In this document: positions 24,594 through 34,200 of the stretch, piece after piece
How positions within the stretch are numbered: position 1 is the stretch's first letter
Layout of the letters: each line of letters opens with the position of its first letter
Assembly (NCBI GenBank): GCA_963712825.1
Contig: CAVQJP010000016.1
Coordinates: 957,869-1,021,868, forward strand
DNA: 64,000 nt
Direction: 5' to 3'
From: AP-15 sp963712825
Lineage (GTDB): Bacteria; Pseudomonadota; Alphaproteobacteria; ATCC43930; CGMCC-115725
Translations under genes and position numbers: made by a program
Notes under the pieces: model-generated
What the model was told of the DNA's origin: nothing
Database searches by the model: none
What the model saw: only the letters and a program-made list of their open reading frames with translations

Positions 24594-26510
24594 ATGAGAA
24601 AGGTTCTGTTAGCAACTTGCGCCGTCCTCGCCCTGAGCGCGGGAGGGGCGTGGGCCCAATCGGCGACATCCAATGCCACCGGCGGTGCCGGTGGTGCCGC
24701 GAGCGCAACGGCCCCCGGCGGCACCGGCGGGAACGCGAAGAACGTCGCATCGGGCAACAACGTCTCCGGCAACACCGCCACCAAGACGACGACCACGAAT
24801 GTGACGCCGACCACCACCAACTCCGGCGCCACCGCCGCCAAGGGCAGCACCGCGGTCCAGGCCAACGGCAACACCCTGACCAACACCAAGACCACGAGCA
24901 CGACGGTCACGCCGACCAATAATGGCGCCGCCGCCAGCAAGGGCAGCACCGCGGTCCAGGCCAACGGCAACACTCTCAACAACAAATCCGGCAACACCAC
25001 GACCACGACGACGACCGTCACGCCGAGCAACACCGGGGCGCAGGCCAGCAAGGGCGGCACCGCGGTAAATGCCAACGGCAACACCCTCAACAACAATTCC
25101 GGCAACACCAAGACCACGACCACGACCGACACCAACAACGGCGCCGCGGCCAGCAAGGGCGGCACTGCGGTCGAGGCCAACGGCAACACCGTTGCTTCCG
25201 GAAACACCAAGACGACCAGCACGAGCAAGACCAACACGGCGAGCTCGACCGGCGCCGGCAGCCCCGCCGCCAACAACGGCAGCACCGCCGTCAGCAAAGA
25301 CAACGGCAACACGCTGTCGCTGAGCAGCACCAAGACCAATACCAGCAACAGCAGCACCGCCGGCACCGGCAGCCCGTCCGCCAACAATGGCGGCGTCGCG
25401 ATAAACAAGGATTCCGGCAACACCAAGACCACGACGGTCAGCAAGACCAGCACCGACACCACGACCCCGACCGCGAGCGTCGGCGGCAATGGCAGCGCCG
25501 CGACTGCCAACAACGGTGGCAAGAACGTCGCGTCCGGCAACACGGTCGACTCCGGCAACACCAAGACGGTGTCGGTCAGCAACACGAAGACCTCGACCGA
25601 CACCAGCACGCCGACCGCGACCAACAGCGGCACCGGTGCGGCCGCCAACAACGGCGGCAAGGCGACCAATGTCAGCGGCAACACCGTCGCCTCCAACAAC
25701 ACCAAGACCACGACCGTCACCAAGGGCGGCTCGGCGTCGGGCAGCGGCGTCAATGCCGGCGGTCACGGCACCGCGGTCCAGGCCAACAACAACACGCTGA
25801 CCCTGGGCTCGAACAACACCAAGACGATCACCAACACCAGCACCAAGACCAACACCAGCACGGCGTCGGCGACCGGCGCCGGCGGCAATGCGGCCAACAA
25901 TGGCGGCAAGGTCAGCGTCAAGGGGTCGTACAACACCAAGACCACCACGGTCTCCGGAAACACGAAGACGACCGGCTCGTACAACACCAAGACCACCAAC
26001 CAAAACGCCTCGTCGACCGGCAGCTCCGGCGGCACGGCGTCGGCGACGAATGGGGGCAAGGCGGTCAACGTCAACAACGGCGGCAACACTAAGACGACGA
26101 CGATTACCGCCAACAAGACCTTTACCGACTCGAGCACCCACGCCACCACCACCAGCACCGACAACGGCAACACCAGCATCATGGCGTCGCTGAAGGACGC
26201 GGTTGTCGGCAGCGGCAGTCTGAGCAACACGACGACCTACAGCCCGACCACCTCCATCAGCACGGGGACGGGTTCGTCGATTGCGAGTGCGACGATCAAC
26301 GGCAACAAGTACATCTCGAAAGGTGCCGGTGGGTACAGCGGCGACGTGTCGATGTCCTACTCGATGGGCGGCCAAGGCATCCTGCAGGCCAACCTGAACA
26401 CCGGTGCCGGCGCGGCGCAGCAGAACTCCGTTGCGCTTACCTCGACAGTCGGCGGAAGCGGCGGCGGGCTGAGCGGGTTCAGCCCGACGGTCACGGGTCC
26501 GTTGCACTAA
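24594..26510 (+). CDS. Secreted Thr/Asn/Gly/Ser-rich repeat protein, candidate fibre subunit
   Basis: This 638-residue protein has a Sec signal peptide (MRKVLLATCAVLALSAGGAWAQ, cut after residue 22 or so). About ten imperfect repeats fill residues 50-500. Each combines a SKGGTAVxANGNTL or NNGGKxxNVSGNTV segment with a NTKTTTT strand; Thr, Asn, Gly and Ser dominate. A non-repeated C-terminus (about 520-638) contains GQGILQANLNTGAGAAQQNS, which resembles motifs in the next two secreted proteins. No cysteine occurs after the signal peptide. This composition suits stacked beta-strand fibres such as curli or Fap, but no clear curlin repeat is present, so the function is inferred. It is the first gene after the sigma-54 promoter. 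Confidence 0.8.
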   Translation: MRKVLLATCAVLALSAGGAWAQSATSNATGGAGGAASATAPGGTGGNAKNVASGNNVSGNTATKTTTTNVTPTTTNSGATAAKGSTAVQANGNTLTNTKTTSTTVTPTNNGAAASKGSTAVQANGNTLNNKSGNTTTTTTTVTPSNTGAQASKGGTAVNANGNTLNNNSGNTKTTTTTDTNNGAAASKGGTAVEANGNTVASGNTKTTSTSKTNTASSTGAGSPAANNGSTAVSKDNGNTLSLSSTKTNTSNSSTAGTGSPSANNGGVAINKDSGNTKTTTVSKTSTDTTTPTASVGGNGSAATANNGGKNVASGNTVDSGNTKTVSVSNTKTSTDTSTPTATNSGTGAAANNGGKATNVSGNTVASNNTKTTTVTKGGSASGSGVNAGGHGTAVQANNNTLTLGSNNTKTITNTSTKTNTSTASATGAGGNAANNGGKVSVKGSYNTKTTTVSGNTKTTGSYNTKTTNQNASSTGSSGGTASATNGGKAVNVNNGGNTKTTTITANKTFTDSSTHATTTSTDNGNTSIMASLKDAVVGSGSLSNTTTYSPTTSISTGTGSSIASATINGNKYISKGAGGYSGDVSMSYSMGGQGILQANLNTGAGAAQQNSVALTSTVGGSGGGLSGFSPTVTGPLH

Positions 26511-26531
26511 GGCTCACTCGACTGGAGCGGT

Positions 26532-26559
26532 CCGCACCGTCGCAGCTTCGGCGGTGCGG
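26532..26559 (+). terminator. Stem-loop after the repeat-protein gene
   Basis: CCGCACCG and CGGTGCGG form a perfect 8-bp stem with a 12-base loop, starting 22 bases after the repeat-protein stop. Only a weak pyrimidine stretch follows (GCCCCGCTTTC). It could act as a partial terminator or as a processing/stability hairpin, letting the first gene be expressed above the downstream genes. Confidence 0.5.
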
Positions 26560-26597
26560 GCCCCGCTTTCACAACGAGAGACAACGGGGTTAGCATC

Positions 26598-26975
26598 ATG
26601 AAACGATCCGCCGCCTGGACCGTCGCGTCGCTGCTCGCAGTGACGCTCGCCGCGTCCGGCTCGTGTCTGGCAGCCGACAAGGGGGCCCCGTCCGGCTCGG
26701 CCTTGTCGGTGCTGGGCGCGCTCGCCGGAACCGCGGTGCCGGCCGCCGAGCTCGGCAAGGAGCGCGGGCGCGGCATCACCATCAACACCGGCTCCGGCGC
26801 CGCGGCCAGCGCCGGCACCAGCACCGGCAACGCGGTGCTCGGCAGCCCGATCCTCGGCAGCCTGACCAACGATCATTCGATCGACAACAATGCCGGCCTG
26901 ACCTCGGTGCTGCAGAATTTCGGCAACAACTCGGTCATGCAGGTCACGACCACAATCAACATCACGGTCCATTGA
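26598..26975 (+). CDS. Small secreted protein with leader-like and fibre-like motifs
   Basis: This 125-residue protein has a signal peptide (residues 1-26, SCLAA). Residues 47-58 (VPAAELGKERGR, then G59) follow the spacing of a double-glycine leader, with E and L at -8 and -7 and G at -2. A Gly/Ser/Ala region follows. The C-terminal 25 residues include GLTSVLQNFGNNSVMQ and end in INITVH, aligning with the C-terminal motif of the 638-residue protein and the downstream lipoprotein. The family is not one I can name. It may be a minor fibre subunit or nucleator. Confidence 0.75.
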   Translation: MKRSAAWTVASLLAVTLAASGSCLAADKGAPSGSALSVLGALAGTAVPAAELGKERGRGITINTGSGAAASAGTSTGNAVLGSPILGSLTNDHSIDNNAGLTSVLQNFGNNSVMQVTTTINITVH

Positions 26976-27016
26976 GCCGGCGTGAAGCCCGGCCGCTTGA
27001 GGAAATGGGACGCGTC

Positions 27017-27745
27017 ATGACGACACGATCCGGGCGCGGGTTGGCGGCGGCCGCGGCGGCGCTGCTCGGCGCAGCAATGCTCGCGGCCGGCGCCGGCACC
27101 GCGGCCAAAGCCGGTTCGCTTTATCTCGACATCGGGCTCGGCGGCGGTGCGATGTCTTTGCACGTCGAAAGCTTTCAAGAGCAGAAATACCGCAACACCA
27201 TTGCGCAGGAGCATGATTTTTCCTGCGGCTCCGCAGCACTTGCAACGCTCCTCAGCTACAACTATAATAAGCCGGTCAGCGAGACCGCTGTCTTTAACGA
27301 TATGATCGTCAACGGCGACAAGAAGGTCATCAGCGAATCCGGCTTTTCATTGCTCGACATTAAACGTTATTTGCAACGGCACGGGCTCGACTCGAACGGC
27401 TTTCGCGCCCCCCTGAGCAAGCTCGAAACGGTCCGGCTGCCGGCGATCGTGTTGTTGAATGTGCGCGGCTACCGGCACTTTGTCGTGCTCGAAGGCATCG
27501 TCAACAACCGGGTTCTGCTCGCCGATCCGGCGAACGGGATGCGCAGCGAACCGATCGGCGTCTTCGAAAGCCAGTGGAGCGGCATATTCTTTTTGATCAC
27601 CAGCGACGTCGCGCAGGGCCAGAAAAGCTTCAACAGCGACGCAAAATGGGCGGAAGCCCCGGCCCCGCCATGGGCGCTGACGCGTTATGCGCTCGATCTC
27701 GCAACCCTGGCCCAACCGGGTCTGTTGAACCTGTCCCGGTTTTGA
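27017..27745 (+). CDS. Exported stand-alone C39 family cysteine peptidase (FapD-like)
   Basis: This 242-residue protein has a signal peptide (residues 1-32) followed by a C39 peptidase domain. Q64 (oxyanion), catalytic C70 (HDFSCGSAALATLL), H154 (GYRHFVVLEG) and D170 (VLLADPANG) are all present. Most C39 domains are fused to ABC exporters and cut peptides after a double glycine. Here the peptidase is alone and predicted periplasmic, as for FapD of Pseudomonas Fap operons. Possible substrates are the neighbouring proteins with GG-leader-like motifs. ATG 27017 gives a good signal peptide; ATG 27005 is an alternative. Confidence 0.88.
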   Translation: MTTRSGRGLAAAAAALLGAAMLAAGAGTAAKAGSLYLDIGLGGGAMSLHVESFQEQKYRNTIAQEHDFSCGSAALATLLSYNYNKPVSETAVFNDMIVNGDKKVISESGFSLLDIKRYLQRHGLDSNGFRAPLSKLETVRLPAIVLLNVRGYRHFVVLEGIVNNRVLLADPANGMRSEPIGVFESQWSGIFFLITSDVAQGQKSFNSDAKWAEAPAPPWALTRYALDLATLAQPGLLNLSRF

Positions 27746-27770
27746 GAAATGTGTCCCACGGGAGGGCAAA

Positions 27771-28697
27771 GTGACCGGCATGTCAACGCTGCTCGCGGCA
27801 CTCGCCGTGATCGCAGCAAGCCTGCTCGGGGGATGTTCGAACAGCGTCATCAACGCCGGCGGCTCCGCTGCCAGGACCCCGGCACCAGCCGCCGTCGTCG
27901 ACCCGGCGCCACCCCGGCAAGCGGCGGCGCCGGCGGTCCCGCCAACGGCGCCGCAAACGCCCGCGCCGCCGGCAGCGGAGATTTCTGCGCCGGCGGCATC
28001 GCAAATGCCCACGCCGGCGGCGGGTCGGGTTTCGGCGCCGGCGGCGGCGCAAATGCCGGCGCCCGTGACCCCGGCGGTCTCCGGAGCGGCAGCGCCGACG
28101 GCCAGCGCCGCGCTCGGAGAGCAGCTGGCGAGTGCGGCGCTCGACGACGACCGGCTCAGCAATATCCGCGGCGGGTTCGACGCCGGCTCGGGCGTGACGT
28201 TGAACTTCGCCTTTCAGCAGGCGACGTTTGTCAATCACAACCTGGTCGAGACCGTGGTCACCCCGACCTTGACGATTTCGCCGGGCCAACTGTCGCCGGC
28301 TGCGGGAGGCGCGCAGGCAATGGCCGGCGGCGTGCGGCCCAGCGTCGGCACCGGCTCGCTCGGCGCCTTTGGCGTCAACAGCACGCCGGCGACAAGCGGT
28401 GTGGGCGGCATCAACTCGGCGGTCGTGGTGGCGAATGGCGGGGTCCAGACCCAAGTCAGCGTCTCGACCCCGGTGCTTCAGGCGCTGGTCAACAGCGGGA
28501 TGGCGTCGGTTGTCGGCAATGGCGGCGTCGCCGGCAACAACGGCATTTCGACGACAATCACCAACGCGGCCAACAACCAGCTGATCCAGCAGATGACAAC
28601 CGTGGATATCGGGGTAAGCGGGTTGTCGAAGCTGATGCAGCAGACGGTTCCGACCGCGGTGCTGAACCGCCTTTCCGGCCCGAACGGGTTCCGGTGA
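27771..28697 (+). CDS. Lipoprotein with Pro/Ala-rich stalk and double-glycine site
   Basis: This 308-residue protein has a lipoprotein signal peptide with lipobox LLGGC (Cys22). Residues 36-110 form a Pro/Ala-rich linker containing APAASQMPTP and APAAAQMPAP repeats. Residues 124-135 read LDDDRLSNIRGG, fitting the leader pattern L(-12)...L(-7)xxI(-4)xGG, followed by FDAGSGVTLNFAF. The rest (136-308) is Gly/Asn/Val-rich. Residues about 258-282 (GISTTITNAANNQLIQQMTT...) share the C-terminal motif of the other secreted proteins. A C39 cut at 135 would free the mature domain from its lipid anchor. GTG 27771 has GGGAGGG at good spacing; ATG 27780 is also possible. Confidence 0.78.
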   Translation: MTGMSTLLAALAVIAASLLGGCSNSVINAGGSAARTPAPAAVVDPAPPRQAAAPAVPPTAPQTPAPPAAEISAPAASQMPTPAAGRVSAPAAAQMPAPVTPAVSGAAAPTASAALGEQLASAALDDDRLSNIRGGFDAGSGVTLNFAFQQATFVNHNLVETVVTPTLTISPGQLSPAAGGAQAMAGGVRPSVGTGSLGAFGVNSTPATSGVGGINSAVVVANGGVQTQVSVSTPVLQALVNSGMASVVGNGGVAGNNGISTTITNAANNQLIQQMTTVDIGVSGLSKLMQQTVPTAVLNRLSGPNGFR

Positions 28698-28839
28698 GGC
28701 CCAAACTCGTTCCGGCGATGTTTGACGGAACCAATCCCGACCGCGTCGGGTTCAGCGGAAGAAAGCCGGCGCGGCCGGTCAGTCGCGTTGCGTCCCGCGG
28801 GGATGGCGCGCGGCGGGCGATGGCAATGGGGGGCATATT

Positions 28840-29187
28840 GTGACCAACCCGACATGGACGATAGGACGTAGAAGAAGGCCGAGGGCATTTCTCTGGGTGC
28901 TGGCCCTGGTCTTCGGGATCGCCGGCTCCCCGGATATTTGCCGGGCGGGCGAACCCCTCGGTCCGGCGCGGCCGGGCGGCTTGCCCGAGGTGCTGGCGAG
29001 CGTCACCGTGCTGTCCGAGGCGGCAATGGCGCGCGAGAGCGCCCAGGGGGTGCGGTCGTCGCCGGTCGTCGGCGACCAGGGCGGCCATTCGCGAGTGCTG
29101 CTGTGGGACGAGCTGCGAGGGCCCCCGCAGATCCTGCCCGAAAACAGCGGGACGGTGACGCTAAGCACCGGCGGCTCCGGCAAGTAA
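28840..29187 (+). CDS. Small exported protein at the end of the C39 locus
   Basis: This 115-residue protein has an Arg-rich N-terminus and hydrophobic segment (FLWVLALVFGIAGSPDICRA), most likely a signal peptide. Residues 58-69 (LSEAAMARESAQ, followed by G70) occupy the same spacing as the leader motif in its two neighbours, with L and S at -12/-11 but AQ instead of GG at the cut. The remainder is not recognised. GTG 28840 is preceded by GGGGGG. The locus has no exporter gene of its own in this window. Confidence 0.6.
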   Translation: MTNPTWTIGRRRRPRAFLWVLALVFGIAGSPDICRAGEPLGPARPGGLPEVLASVTVLSEAAMARESAQGVRSSPVVGDQGGHSRVLLWDELRGPPQILPENSGTVTLSTGGSGK

Positions 29188-29481
29188 GCGCCCGCTCTCG
29201 ACGCAGCACCTCCGGGGCGCCGGCTGATCCAGACTCGGGCGCGCCGGTGAGCAAGCTGAAACCACCCGTCCGAATGACTCTCGGCAGACCGGCCGCCGCA
29301 CCCCCCGCGGCGGCGCGCAGCGGGGCTGGAGCGGTTTTCCGACGACGTCGAACCCGTCACTTAGTCTTGGTCTAATTACAGAGCTTTTTCGCCGGGGCGA
29401 CGAGCTGATGGTGCCGACGCGATCGGATGATGCTCTGCGCTTCTGCTCTTTCACCCCGACGCGCTCGCGTCATCGTGCGGC

Positions 29482-31161
29482 TCAGCCGGTGGTCTGCTGC
29501 TTGGTCCAGCTGTCGCGCAGGCCGACGGTTCGGTTATAAAGAAGACGATCGGGCTGCGAATCGGGGTCGAGACAGAAATAGCCCTGCCGTTCGAATTGCA
29601 CCGCCTCGCCGACGGGCGCCTCAGCAAGCGCCGGCTCGACCCGGCTCTCGCCCAGGATTTCGCGCGAATCCGGGTTTAGGTCAGCGAAAAAATCACCTTC
29701 GGCGCCGGGGTCGGGACGTGTGAACAGGGGATTGTAGAGGCGGATTTCGGCCGGAAGCGAGTCCGCCGCCGCGACCCAGTGGATCGTGCCGCGCACCTTG
29801 CGACCGTCGGGTGCGTTGCCGCCGCGCGTCGCCGGGTCATAGGTGCAGATCAGCTCGACAATGTCGCCCGCGGCATTCTTCACCACCTCGCGGCAGGTGA
29901 TGAAGTAGGCATAGCGCAGCCGCACCTCGCGCCCCGGAGCCAACCGAAAGAACTTGTTCGGCGGCGTCTCCATAAAGTCGTCGCGCTCGATATAGAGCTC
30001 GCGGGCGAACGGGACTCGCCGGACGCCCGCGGTCGCATCCTCGGGGTTGTTGACCGCCTCCAGCTCTTCGCGGGCGCCCTCGGGATAGTTTGCGATCACG
30101 ACCTTCAACGGCCGCAGCACCGCCATGCGGCGCACCGCAATCCGGTTCAAATGCTCGCGCACCGCGTGATCGAGCATCCCGACATCGACCAGGCTGTTGG
30201 CGCGCGCGACGCCGACCCGGCGGACAAAGTCGCGGATCGCGGCCGCCGGCACCCCGCGACGCCGCAGCCCCGCCAAGGTCGGCATCCGCGGGTCGTCCCA
30301 GCCGTCAACTCGGCCTTGACGCACCAGCTCCGTCAAAAAGCGTTTCGACAGGACGGTATGGTTGATGTTGAGACGTGCGAACTCGTATTGCCGCGGCCGT
30401 GACGGCACCGGCAGGTTGTCGAGCAGCCAGTCGTAAAGCGGCCGATGGTCCTCGAATTCAAGGGTGCACAGCGAATGGGTGACGCCTTCGATCGCATCGG
30501 ACTGGCCGTGCGCGAAATCATAGCTCGGATAGATGCTCCATTTGCCGCCGGTGCGCGGGTGCTCGGTATGCAGAATGCGGTACAGCACCGGGTCGCGCAG
30601 ATTGATGTTGCCCGAAGCCATGTCGATCCTGGCGCGCAGCACCCGCGCGCCGTTTGGGAATTCGCCCGCGCGCATGCGGCGGAACAGATCAAGATTCTCC
30701 TCGACGACGCGCCCACGATAGGGGCTGTTGCGGCCGGGCTCGATCAAGCTGCCGCGCATCGCCCGCATTTCCTCGGCCGGCAGGTCGTCGACATAGGCCT
30801 TGCCGGCGCGGATCAGATGCTCGCCCCAGTCATAGAGCTGCTCGAAATAATCCGACGCATGATAGAGGTGCGGGCCCCAGTCGAAACCAAGCCAGCGCAC
30901 GTCGCGCTCGATGGCGTCAATGTATTCCTGCTCTTCGCGGGCCGGGTTGGTGTCGTCAAAGCGCAGATGGCAGCGCCCGCCATATTCCTGCGCCACGCCA
31001 AAATTGAGGCAGATCGACTTCGCATGCCCGATATGGAGATACCCGTTGGGCTCGGGCGGAAACCGGGTCACGATCTCGCTTGTCCGCCCGGTGTCGAGAT
31101 CGGTCTCGATGATGTCGCGGATGAAGTCGCGCCCCGCCGCCGTCGCCGCCTCGCTCGCCAT
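29482..31161 (-). CDS. glnS: Glutaminyl-tRNA synthetase
   Basis: This 559-residue class I synthetase has HIGH at residues 43-46 (PPEPNGYLHIGHAKSI) and a KMSKS counterpart in TVLSKRFL. The GlnRS-specific RFDDTNPAREEQEYIDAIERDVRWLGF and the C-terminal anticodon-binding beta-barrels are present. It charges tRNA-Gln in the cytoplasm. Many alphaproteobacteria instead use GluRS and GatCAB, so direct charging is notable. ATG 31161 is chosen; ATG 31185 (8 codons upstream) is possible. Confidence 0.95.
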   Translation of the reverse strand: MASEAATAAGRDFIRDIIETDLDTGRTSEIVTRFPPEPNGYLHIGHAKSICLNFGVAQEYGGRCHLRFDDTNPAREEQEYIDAIERDVRWLGFDWGPHLYHASDYFEQLYDWGEHLIRAGKAYVDDLPAEEMRAMRGSLIEPGRNSPYRGRVVEENLDLFRRMRAGEFPNGARVLRARIDMASGNINLRDPVLYRILHTEHPRTGGKWSIYPSYDFAHGQSDAIEGVTHSLCTLEFEDHRPLYDWLLDNLPVPSRPRQYEFARLNINHTVLSKRFLTELVRQGRVDGWDDPRMPTLAGLRRRGVPAAAIRDFVRRVGVARANSLVDVGMLDHAVREHLNRIAVRRMAVLRPLKVVIANYPEGAREELEAVNNPEDATAGVRRVPFARELYIERDDFMETPPNKFFRLAPGREVRLRYAYFITCREVVKNAAGDIVELICTYDPATRGGNAPDGRKVRGTIHWVAAADSLPAEIRLYNPLFTRPDPGAEGDFFADLNPDSREILGESRVEPALAEAPVGEAVQFERQGYFCLDPDSQPDRLLYNRTVGLRDSWTKQQTTG

Positions 31162-31245
31162 CGCGTTCCTCGGTTCTGATCGCATGGTAATGTGGCCGAT
31201 CCCCCGACCACCGCCAAGCCCGCGGCACATTTGCCGCCCAATCCG

Positions 31246-34200
31246 TCACGCCGGGTCGGGACCCGGCGCTTCGCCCGGCGGTTGCCGCGGCATCGCCAGT
31301 CCGCAAAACGCGATCAGATAGAACAATGCCGCGAGCCGCGGCGAGTTGAGCAGGTCGTCGAACATGGCGCAGACCAGAAAGCCGACAAGCGACGCCGCGA
31401 CGCAAGCCGCCATCGGCTCGCCGCGGCGGATGCCGCGCGCCGCCCCAAGCAGCGCCGCGGTCATCAGCGCCATAAACGCCGCCAACCCCAAAACGCCGCT
31501 CTCGAAAAAAATCATCAAATATTGATTTTCGATATGCCAGACCAGGTGGTCGTCGTCGGTAAAGAACCAGCGCTCCGTTCCCCGCGAGAAGTCGCCATTC
31601 GTCAGCACGTCGCGACCCTGCGGGTCGAGCAGGCGGACATGGCCGACATCGATCGTCGTCCCTGGAACCAGGTCGACCAGGCTCAGCTCGACCGGCCGCC
31701 GCAGCCATCCGAGCAGCACCGGCCGGCCGAGACCGGCAGTGGCGATCGGGATACCAAACTCTTCCCATTTTCCCGTCGTTGCCGGGCTCAAGGTGGCGCT
31801 GCGGCAGCGGTCCGAATAGAGCAGCCATTTCTCGCACAGGATGACCGTCAACGCCGCGCCGCCGTCAGGCGACCGCAGCCCGAGGAACAGCCGATAAGTC
31901 CGGTCGGTCTCGACCGTTATCTTTTGTCCGAAGTAAAGCGGCGTGCCGGCGGCCAGCGCAATAAATCGGTAGCCGCCGTCGCGGCCGAGAACAAAATTTG
32001 TCGGAAACCGCCCGTCGGGTCTGCCGGCCAGGACGACACGCGGATACGTGCCGACCCCCATCCCGAATAATGTCGCGAACAGACCGCGGTCGCCGAGCGC
32101 CAGGCCCTCGGTCCAGCTGGCTTCACGGTCGGCCAGATCCGGAGCGGCCCGCCCGACCCGGTCGGTCATTACCGGCACGGCCATGCCGGCCCCGACGGCG
32201 CCCGCGACAACCGCCAGCAGCAGCACCGGCAAAGCCGCGGAGATGCGGGTCCGCAGGTGGCCGTAACGCGCGGCGCGTCCCCAACCGATGCAGGCAACGA
32301 CGATCGAGATCGACGCGGCGGCATAGGCAGTCCGGGAGAAGGTTGCGATCAGCGCGTATCCGGCGCCGACAGCCAGCGCCACCATCGCGAACAAGCGCGG
32401 CAGCCGCGGCCGGATCAGGAAGACGAGCAGAAACGGCAGGGCCATCGCGATGTAGGCGTCGATATAGCCGCCGCCGACATGCATGCTGGAAAATGCTGCG
32501 GCGACGCGGTAATCGGCGGCGACGTCGAATAGACCGGGAAACAGCGCGCGCTCGATGATCGCAGCAGCGGCGACCAGTGCGAGCCCCGCGGCCATGCCGC
32601 CGCCGAGCCAGACCAGCGCATCCCTCCGCCGGCGCAGTCTTTCGCGCAAAAACGGCAGCAGGGCCAGCGCCGTAACCAACCCCTTGGCGACGCGCAGCGC
32701 GTTGTCCGGGCGCAGATAGGGGTTGTCCGACCCACCCGGCGGCCCCGGCATCGCAAAGCCGAGCGCCACGCCGGCAACGCCACCCAGCACAGCCAGGGCG
32801 AGAGCCGCGGCGGCCAATCCGCGCAAACGAAAGTCGGCCGCGCCGGGCGGCGCGCGCATTGCCAGGATCGCGAGGGTGACCAAGACAAAGAGATCCGGTT
32901 CGCCGACATCGATCCAGCCGGTCCACGGCGCGAGGTCGAATGCCGGCAATGTTGCCGGCAGCACCGCCAGCCACAGCGACGGCCAGCGCCACAGCGCCAC
33001 TGCGTACGCCGCGAGCCCGACCCCGAGCAGCCACGGGGCCAACGGATAGCGGTCGACGACGATTCCGGCCGTCGCCAGGCAGGTCAGCGCTATGGCGAAG
33101 CGAAGGGTAGCGGCCAAGGCGCGCGAGTTGCGGCGGGGTCGGCCGGTGCTCGTCGACACGGATGCCCGGCGAGGATCGGCTTCTCCGGCAGGAAGGCGCC
33201 TCCGAGCACCGCTGCTGTGCGCAGCAACCGGACCGGCCACCGGACGCGTAAGACCGGCGGTCAGCCATACCGCCAATCCGGCGCCAAAGGCGGCTATGAC
33301 CGCGTTGCTGAAGTCCGGCTGCAATCCCGGCTTCAGCCAGCGGCCGAATTCGACGGCGAACGAAAACACCAAAGCGGTACCCGCTGCGAGCCAGACCGAG
33401 GCGCGCCCGCCGCGGCCGGCCCGCAGCGCGATCATCACGCCGACCGGGGCAAAACAGATCAGCTCAAAGGCCACACTCTGCGCCGCATGCGCCTTGGTGA
33501 CGATGTAGTCATGGTAAAACGGCAGCAGGCCCAGCGGGTCGAAGGCGGCCAACGCCTCGGGCATCGTCCGCCAGCCCGGCGACAGCAGACCTTTGACATA
33601 AAGGACCGCGATCACATACGGCAGCGCAAGCCACGGCGCGAGGCCGGAGAGGCGATCGCGCAACACGCCGGGGTTGCCGCGCGCCAGCCGCCGCGCAAGC
33701 ACAGCGCCGGCAACGATCCCCGCGGTTCGAAAAGCGAGCCCTGCCAACGACGGGGTGGCATCGAGCAGCGGCAGGCTCGCCGCCGTCGCGGCCGATATCA
33801 GCAAGAAACCGGCGAGCGCAAGCCGGCCGACAGGCCAGGCCGGCCGCATCAGAACGAGCAATACCCCGATCGGCGTCGCCGCCGCCGCATCCGCCAGCGG
33901 CAAAAGCGGGCGCAAGCCGGTCGGCAGTCTGGCCCCAGGAAAAGACAGCAGCAGCTGCGGCAATGCGGCGGCGCGCTGGCGCAAATCTTCGCCGCTCAGC
34001 GCAAAATCGAACGGGAAGAGCAGAAACACCAGATAAGCCACGGCATAGAGGGTGCACAAAACCACCAGCGGGCGGCTGCCGCCCCGGCCGGTCAAGTCGG
34101 ATCTCAAACCGGCGATGCGGTCGCCCAACAACCAAAAAAGCGCCACGCCGGTGAAAGCGCCAAGGCTTTGGGCGAGGATGTAGTTCAGCGAGACGGTGCG

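Noticed and set aside
24377..25753. 458-codon minus-strand frame of Val/Leu-rich, membrane-like sequence
   Set aside because: It is the antisense of the AAC/ACC/GAC-rich repeat gene; reversed codons give GTT/GGT/GTC. It has no start context or homology.
24900..26100. Regularly spaced repeats that could suggest CRISPR
   Set aside because: The repeats are in-frame, imperfect, coding and of uneven period; no leader or cas genes are present.
24609..26507. 632-codon minus-strand frame over the repeat gene
   Set aside because: It mirrors the + strand repeat gene in another frame and is Arg/Gly-rich low complexity; not a gene.
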